Of a stretch of 64,000 bases of DNA, positions 59,097 to 64,000 are shown one piece after another. A program made the position numbers and the translations under genes. This stretch comes from Burkholderiales bacterium (GTDB lineage Bacteria > Pseudomonadota > Gammaproteobacteria > Burkholderiales > Burkholderiaceae_C): the NCBI GenBank assembly GCA_017307855.1, contig JAFKGD010000014.1, positions 1 to 64,000 of the forward strand, written 5' to 3'. Each line of letters opens with the position of its first letter. The stretch's first letter is position 1. The notes beneath the pieces are model-generated. The model was not told the origin of the DNA, searched no databases, and saw only the letters and a program-made list of their open reading frames with translations.

Positions 59097-60016
59097 TGAG
59101 CTTCATAGGTCAGATGCAGGTGTTCGTGCGCGTGGCTGAACTCAGCAGCTTCACACAGGCCGCAGCCGGACTGGGGCTACCCAAAGCCAGCGTGTCCACC
59201 GCCGTGCAGCAACTCGAGGAGCGCCTGGGCACGCGCCTGCTCCACCGCACCACGCGGCGCGTGCAGCTCACGCAGGACGGCCAGGTGTTCTACGAGCGCT
59301 GCAAGGATCTGCTGGCTGACGTGGACGAGGTCGAGACGCTGTTCCAGCGGCCCGGACAGGCGCCGTTGCAGGGCCGCGTGCGCATCGACATGAGCCCGCG
59401 CGTGGCCATCCGCGTGGTGCTGCCGCGCCTGCCCGCGCTGCTGGCCGAACATCCGCAGCTGGAGGTCGAGCTCTCCTGCACCGATCGCCGTGTCGACCTC
59501 GTGCGCGAAGGCTTCGACTGCGTGATGCGCGCCGGCCCGGTGGTGGACGTGGGGCTGGTGGCGCGCCCGCTGGGGCGCATGCGCATGGTCAACTGCGCCA
59601 GCCCGGCCTACCTGGCGGCGTACGGCGTGCCCCAGCGGCTCGAGGACCTCGCCTCGCACCGCCTGGTGCGCTACGCGCCCACGCTGGGCGGGCGCGCGGC
59701 CGGTTTCGAATACGTGCACCAAGGACAGGCCGGCGAATGGCCGATGGAAGGCGCAATCACCGTCAACAACGCCGACGCCTACGAAGGCGCCTGCCTGGCT
59801 GGCCTGGGCCTGGTGCAGGCGCCGCTGTCGGGGTTGCGCGAGGCGCTGGCCGACGGACGCCTGGTGCAGGTGCTGCCCGAGTGGCCCGCGCCTGCGATGC
59901 CCCTCAACCTGCTCTATGCCAACCGGCGCCACCTGGTCAAACGTGTGCGCGTGGTGATGGACTGGCTGGCCACCGTGGTGGCCGAAGACCTGGCGGGCAC
60001 CGAAGAGCCCGCCTGA
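59096..60016 (+). CDS. LysR-type regulator divergent from the dehydrogenase
   Basis: A 306-residue LysR regulator of the AaeR/DmlR-like subgroup: MSFIGQMQVFVRVAELSSFT, LGLPKASVSTAVQQLEERLG, TRLLHRTTRRVQLTQDGQVF, and the effector domain RVRIDMSPRVAIRVVLPRL. Members of this subgroup usually control an adjacent divergent oxidoreductase gene. No ribosome binding site is visible because the operator palindrome occupies the region before the ATG. Confidence 0.9.
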   Translation: MSFIGQMQVFVRVAELSSFTQAAAGLGLPKASVSTAVQQLEERLGTRLLHRTTRRVQLTQDGQVFYERCKDLLADVDEVETLFQRPGQAPLQGRVRIDMSPRVAIRVVLPRLPALLAEHPQLEVELSCTDRRVDLVREGFDCVMRAGPVVDVGLVARPLGRMRMVNCASPAYLAAYGVPQRLEDLASHRLVRYAPTLGGRAAGFEYVHQGQAGEWPMEGAITVNNADAYEGACLAGLGLVQAPLSGLREALADGRLVQVLPEWPAPAMPLNLLYANRRHLVKRVRVVMDWLATVVAEDLAGTEEPA

Positions 60017-60049
60017 AGCGGAGGACGCACGGGCCGGTGCAGAAAAGAC

Positions 60050-60907
60050 TCAGGCCGCGCGCGCGGCATCGCGCCACTGGCGTGCCTGCTCGAGCGTGCG
60101 GCCGGCTTCGCGCTCGGTCAGGCCGTACATGTCGGCGAAGGCCGCCACGCTCTGCCCGCTGGCCTCGAACGCGCGCAGCAACGCCTCGCCGCGCGCCTGG
60201 CGCGCGCTGGCATCGGCCAGGGCCTCGTCCATCAGCTGGTTGGCCTCTTCGTCGCGGCCGCGCACCAGCGCCGTGTAGGCAGCGGGTGAGAGGCCCGAGG
60301 CCTCGAAGGCCTGCGCGATGCGGCGTCGCAGCTTGGGCCGGAGATCTTCGTGCGGGGCGCGGCGCGCGCGGCGGCGGAATACTTCGAGCAGAGCGTGATG
60401 CACGTGCTCGGGCGCCATCGGCTCGTGCACGTTGCCCTGCAGGTCGTGGCGCGGCTGGCCCGAGGCCACGGCGGTGAGGTAGCGGGTGGAGCGCGTGTGC
60501 TGCGACAGCGCCTCTTTCAGCGCCTCGGCATCCAGCTCCTGCGGATGCGCGGCCACCAGGTCCTCGTAGATCCCGCGCTTGAGCGGCAGGGGCTGCTCGG
60601 CACCGAAGTGTCGCGGATAGAGCTGGGCCAGACGGTCGAGCGCGGGATTGCGCGGCGCGGGCGCGCGCGCGGTGTCGCCGGCGCGCGGAGCCACCTCGGC
60701 CTGTGACGGGGCGGTATTCGGTGATGGTGTCTTGCCGCCGCGACCCCTGCCGCCGCGGCGGTTGCCGCGCGTGCGGTCGGCGCGCTTTGCGGCATCGGTG
60801 TCTTGCGGCGTCGCGACGGTCGCGGCCTGCGGCGTGGCTGCCGGCGTGGCGGCGGGAGCTGCGGCCGGCGAGGGCGCAGCGCTGGATTCGGGCGTGGATG
60901 CGGTCAT
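60050..60907 (-). CDS. ProQ/FinO-domain RNA chaperone
   Basis: The 285-residue protein has a long Ala/Pro/Thr- and Arg/Gly-rich N-terminal extension (RGNRRGGRGRGGK) and a FinO/ProQ domain from about residue 90: YPRHFGAEQPLPLKRGIYED, ALSQHTRSTRYLTAVASG and PRHDLQGN. ProQ proteins bind structured 3' ends of small RNAs and mRNAs. The C-terminal helical part (SPAAYTALVRGRDEEANQLM) is unlike E. coli ProQ. I chose the ATG at 60907; a longer frame to 61003 reads intergenic DNA. Confidence 0.87.
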   Translation of the reverse strand: MTASTPESSAAPSPAAAPAATPAATPQAATVATPQDTDAAKRADRTRGNRRGGRGRGGKTPSPNTAPSQAEVAPRAGDTARAPAPRNPALDRLAQLYPRHFGAEQPLPLKRGIYEDLVAAHPQELDAEALKEALSQHTRSTRYLTAVASGQPRHDLQGNVHEPMAPEHVHHALLEVFRRRARRAPHEDLRPKLRRRIAQAFEASGLSPAAYTALVRGRDEEANQLMDEALADASARQARGEALLRAFEASGQSVAAFADMYGLTEREAGRTLEQARQWRDAARAA

Positions 60908-61019
60908 GGAGTCGTGCGGCGTGAGCCGGCCATCATGCCAAAGCCCGGGCGGCCGGGCCGTGGCGATTGCGGAGAGAGCGTCGTGCGGGCGAAGAAAGGC
61001 CAAGGGGGCCGGGGCGGCT

Positions 61020-61871
61020 TCACAGGTCGCGCGCGGTGTCCAGCGGCAGGCGAGCCACTTCCAGCAGCATCAGCGCGAGCTGGCGGGCGGCGGCATCGAC
61101 CAGGGCCCGGCCCTTGTCGGCTGTGGCGGCGGCGGCATTGCCGGCGGCGCCCTGCGGGTTGTAGTCCTGCATGGCCCAGCCGAGCCTGGCGCTCTTGCCG
61201 TTGCCCAGGATGGGGAAGTGCGCCGCGCGGTGGCGCGAGGTGGAGGGGAAGGCGTCGGCCGCGTCCATGCGCACGTCGTGCGGGCGCAGCGCCAGCATCA
61301 TCGAGGTTTCGATCTCGCCCGCGTGCACGCCGAAGCGGTGCTCGTCGGCGCTGAACAGGCCGTTCACCTCGTCGCCCAGCGGCAGGCCGTACCAGCTGCT
61401 GCTGTAGACGATGAGGCCGTGGTGCAGGCGCAGTTCGCGCGCGACGATGTCCATGGCGCTCACCTGGCCGCCGTGCGCGTTGAAGAGCACCAGCTTCTTC
61501 ACACCGGCGCGCGCCACGCAGGTGCCGATCTCGGTCCACAGCGCGATGAGGGTGGCCGGCGACAGGCTCAGCGTGCCGGCGAAGGCCATGTGCTCGGGCG
61601 ACAGGCCCACGGCCTGCGTGGGCAGCACCAGCACGCTGGCTTCCTGCGCGTCGGGGCCGGCCTGCCGCAACTGCGGCAGTGCGGCGGCGATCACGCCGTC
61701 CACCAGCGCGGTGTCGACCGACAGCGGCAGATGGGGCCCGTGCTGCTCGGTCGCGGCCACGGGCAGCACGGCCACGGTGGTGGCCGGGTTGAGCTGGGCG
61801 AAGTCGCGCGTGGTGAGGTCGGCCCAGTAGCGGGCGCGGGTGGGCTCGTCGGCGGGCGTCGTGGTGGTCAT
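61020..61871 (-). CDS. Creatininase-family amidohydrolase
   Basis: The 283-residue protein has the metal motifs of the creatininase family: LPVAATEQHGPHLPLSVDT (Glu, His, Asp), LFNAHGGQVSAMD and GVHAGEIETSMM. Members hydrolyse creatinine or cyclic amides in cofactor and sugar pathways, such as 2-amino-5-formylamino-pyrimidine and mycofactocin maturation; the substrate is unknown here. The ATG at 61871 overlaps the stop of the LysR remnant by four bases, so it was once translationally coupled to it. Confidence 0.9.
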   Translation of the reverse strand: MTTTTPADEPTRARYWADLTTRDFAQLNPATTVAVLPVAATEQHGPHLPLSVDTALVDGVIAAALPQLRQAGPDAQEASVLVLPTQAVGLSPEHMAFAGTLSLSPATLIALWTEIGTCVARAGVKKLVLFNAHGGQVSAMDIVARELRLHHGLIVYSSSWYGLPLGDEVNGLFSADEHRFGVHAGEIETSMMLALRPHDVRMDAADAFPSTSRHRAAHFPILGNGKSARLGWAMQDYNPQGAAGNAAAATADKGRALVDAAARQLALMLLEVARLPLDTARDL

Positions 61872-62778
61872 GAAGGGTCGATGGTAGTGGAGGGCCGCCC
61901 GGCAGGCGTCGACACTGGCTCCAACTGCGCGAAGCGCTCGGCCAGAAAGTCCACCAGCGCACGCACGCGCGCCGGTACGAAGCGGTTGCTGGGCAGCACC
62001 GCGTTGAGTACGTAGCGCTCGCCGCCCCACCCGGGCAGCAGGCGCACCAGCGCGCCCGATTCGAACTCGCGCGCCATGCCCAGTTCGCTCTTGTAGATGA
62101 CGCCGTGGCCCTGCAAGGCCCACAGCTGCGCAATGCCGGAATCGTCCACCTCCCGGTCGCCGTCCACGCGCACGCGCACGGTGCTGCCGCCCTGCTCGAA
62201 AGTCCACTGCGCGTGGCGGCGGTTGCCCAGGTGGAAGGTCAGGCAGTTGTGGCGCGCGAGATCCTGCGGCACGGCGGGCGCGCCGTATCGCTGCAGGTAG
62301 GCCGGCGCGGCGCTGGCCACGCGGTGCGTGACGAACAGGCGCCGTGCCACCAGGCCCGATTCGGCCGGCTCGCCGTAGCGCAGGGCCACATCCACGGCGT
62401 CGCGCATCACGTCCTGCACACGGTCGGTCACCGACAGCGCGACACGCACGCCCGCATGCCGCGCCATGAACTCGCCGAACCAGGGCAGCAGAACGCTGCG
62501 CGTGAGGTCGGACGGCGCGGCCACGCGCACCGTGCCCATCAGCGCGCCGCTGTCGCGGCCGACCTGGGCCTCGCCTTCCTGCAGCAGCTCCAGCGCGCGC
62601 TGGGCGTAGTCCAGCAGCGTCTGGCCCTGGGGCGTGAGCCGCATGGCGCGCGTGGAGCGCTCGAACAACCGCGCGCCCAGCCGCGACTCGAGCCGCTTGA
62701 GCATGGCGCTGGCGGCGGCCGGCGTCACCCCGAGCGCGCCACCAGTACGCGCAAATCGTCCACATTTTCAAACTTCAT
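61868..62778 (-). pseudogene. LysR-type regulator with broken helix-turn-helix
   Basis: From ATG 62778 the sequence reads MKFENVDDLRVLVARSG and hits TGA. One frame over it continues GVTPAAASAMLKRLESRLGA, RLFERSTRAMRLTPQGQTLL and a full effector domain to the stop at 61868. LysR proteins need about ten more residues (a helix of the SLTAAARAL kind) between these parts, so a deletion of 3n+1 bases removed the first helix of the DNA-binding motif and shifted the frame. A product from the internal GTG at 62728 would lack DNA binding. The gene is divergent from an oxidoreductase gene. Confidence 0.8.
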
Positions 62779-62863
62779 TTGAAGAAGTTAGCAGATAGCG
62801 GCGCTTTATCAAATGGATGAAGCCGCCCAGAATGGGCGCATTCCACTGTGAAAGGATTGCGCC

Positions 62864-63874
62864 ATGAAAGCCGTCGGCTACCGCCAGCCCCTCCCCATCG
62901 ACCAGCCTGAGGCATTGCTCGACCTCGACCTGCCCGCGCCCTCGCCATTGCCGCACGACCTGCTGGTGCGCGTGAAGGCGGTGTCGGTCAACCCGGTGGA
63001 CACCAAGGTGCGCCGCTCGGCGCAACCCGAAGCCGGCCAGGTACGCGTGCTGGGCTTTGATGCCGTCGGCGTGGTCGAGGCGCTGGGTACCGAGGCCAGG
63101 GGCTTCGCCGTGGGTGACCGCGTGTACTACGCGGGCTCCATCCTGCGCCCGGGCACCAATGCCGAGCTGCACGCGGTCGATGCGCGCATCGTCGGCCATG
63201 CGCCCGCCAGCCTGTCGGATGCCGAGGCCGCGGCGCTGCCGCTGACGGCCATCACGGCTTGGGAGCTGCTGTTCGACCGGCTCAAGGTGCCGCAGGGCGG
63301 CGGCGCGGGTGAGAGCCTGCTCGTCGTGGGCGGCGCGGGCGGCGTGGGCTCGATCCTGATCCAGCTGGCGCGCCAGCTCACCGGCCTGCGTGTGATCGCC
63401 ACCGCCTCGCGGCCCGAATCGCGCGAGTGGTGCCTGCAACTGGGCGCGCACGATGTGATCGACCACGCCAAGCCGCTCACCGACGGCCTGCGCGCCATCG
63501 GCGTCGACGCGGTGGATCGCGTGGCCAGCCTCACGCAGACCGACGTGCACTTCGATCAGATCGTCGAGGCGCTCAAGCCCCAGGGCCAGTTCGCGCTGAT
63601 CGACGACCCCAAGGTGCTGGACGCCACGAAGCTCAAGCGCAAGGCGCTGTCGCTGCACTGGGAGCTGATGTTCACGCGCCCGATCTTCGGCACGCCCGAC
63701 CTGCATCTGCAGGGCGAGTTGCTGGAGGCGGTGGCGAAGCTGGTCGATGCAGGCCGCATCCGCACCACGGTGCAGGCCAGCTACGGCACCATCAACGCGG
63801 CCAACCTGACGAAGGCGCACGCGCTGATCGAAAGCGGCCAGGCGCGCGGAAAACTGGTGCTCGAAGGGTTCTGA
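62864..63874 (+). CDS. Zinc-type alcohol dehydrogenase-like (quinone oxidoreductase) protein
   Basis: The 336-residue MDR-superfamily protein has the GroES-like domain (LLVRVKAVSVNPVDTKVRRS, VLGFDAVGVVEALGTE) and the Rossmann domain (LLVVGGAGGVGSILIQLARQ). It belongs to the ZADH1-like group that reduces quinones or enones with NADPH; Cys ligands for structural or catalytic zinc are absent. GAAAGGATTGCGCC precedes the ATG. The divergent LysR remnant was probably its regulator, so expression may now be constitutive or lost. Confidence 0.9.
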   Translation: MKAVGYRQPLPIDQPEALLDLDLPAPSPLPHDLLVRVKAVSVNPVDTKVRRSAQPEAGQVRVLGFDAVGVVEALGTEARGFAVGDRVYYAGSILRPGTNAELHAVDARIVGHAPASLSDAEAAALPLTAITAWELLFDRLKVPQGGGAGESLLVVGGAGGVGSILIQLARQLTGLRVIATASRPESREWCLQLGAHDVIDHAKPLTDGLRAIGVDAVDRVASLTQTDVHFDQIVEALKPQGQFALIDDPKVLDATKLKRKALSLHWELMFTRPIFGTPDLHLQGELLEAVAKLVDAGRIRTTVQASYGTINAANLTKAHALIESGQARGKLVLEGF

Positions 63875-63877
63875 AGG

Positions 63878-63910
63878 CCTTGGCCGGCGGGCAGGCCCGG
63901 CCGGCCAAGG
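63878..63910. terminator. Hairpin between convergent genes
   Basis: CCTTGGCCGG (63878-63887) pairs perfectly with CCGGCCAAGG (63901-63910), with further GC pairing inside the loop. It sits between the stops of two convergent genes and probably acts on both transcripts, although there is no T run. Confidence 0.55.
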
Positions 63911-64000
63911 CTACTCGATGAAGCTGGGCAGCCAGAGCGAGATCGCCGGGAACGCGCACAGGATCACCAGGCGCACGATGTCCACCGCGATGAAAGGCAT
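63911..64000 (-). CDS. TRAP transporter large permease, C-terminal end (partial)
   Basis: The last 29 residues (PFIAVDIVRLVILCAFPAIS, then LWLPSFIE and stop) match the C-terminus of TRAP transporter DctM-type large permeases, which take up organic acids using a sodium gradient and a periplasmic binding protein. The rest lies outside the window. Confidence 0.8.
   Translation of the reverse strand: MPFIAVDIVRLVILCAFPAISLWLPSFIE

Noticed and set aside
62776-62815. CATTTGA/TCAAATG inverted repeat between the LysR remnant and the oxidoreductase gene
   Set aside because: The arms are short and 26 bases apart and one covers the LysR start; it could be chance, so it was not listed as an operator.

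Overview
The window comes from a high-GC betaproteobacterium of the order Burkholderiales, most likely family Comamonadaceae. The evidence is the gene order tuf, tRNA-Trp, secE, nusG, rplKAJL, rpoBC, the block lemA-like, rsmB, DUF4390, ntrY, ntrX, tRNA-Phe, two Bug-type solute receptors, several LysR regulators and a DUF4148 cluster. A PIP-box-type promoter in front of a phosphatase gene that looks like a type III effector suggests, by inference only, a plant-associated or plant-pathogenic member of the group.

Region 1 (1-18.4 kb) is core genome. It holds the translation and transcription operon, with RNA structures in the rplA-rplJ and rplL-rpoB spacers and a strong terminator after rpoC. 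The lemA-like, rsmB, DUF4390, ntrY, ntrX block and tRNA-Phe follow. The ntrX product is a short regulator without the central AAA+ domain.

Region 2 (18.4-21.6 kb) starts directly after the tRNA-Phe terminator and is visibly richer in A+T than everything around it. It carries a HipA-like kinase gene whose catalytic Asp appears to be Val, a translationally coupled partner of unknown family, an McrA-like HNH endonuclease with a possible modified-DNA reader domain and a hairpin at its start codon, and a small hypothetical gene. This is the best candidate for an undescribed, possibly anti-phage, system.

Region 3 (21.6-38.5 kb) holds a J-domain-like protein, marC, a hipBA pair with a frameshifted hipA and several operator half-sites, the tricarballylate oxidation genes tcuA-tcuB-tcuR, a sulfur-related cluster (CysB-like regulator, thiol dioxygenase, dienelactone hydrolase-like enzyme, four-domain rhodanese, Bug receptor), an SbmA/YddA-type ABC exporter and a LysR/YeiH pair.

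Region 4 (38.6-53.5 kb) holds an acyl-CoA ligase-like, amidohydrolase, Bug and LysR operon; a MarR, TonB receptor and glucose dehydrogenase operon that probably pairs uptake of the cofactor PQQ with the enzyme that needs it; and a MocR regulator divergent from a LysE, EamA, aminotransferase and PhzF operon.

Region 5 (53.5-64 kb) holds the putative effector phosphatase with its PIP box, a histidine phosphatase, a membrane metallophosphoesterase, three DUF4148 paralogues, a short-chain dehydrogenase divergent from its LysR regulator, a ProQ/FinO protein, a creatininase-family amidase behind a LysR pseudogene that has lost part of its helix-turn-helix, an alcohol dehydrogenase-like oxidoreductase, and the end of a TRAP transporter permease. 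No integrase, transposase, CRISPR array or rRNA gene was seen.
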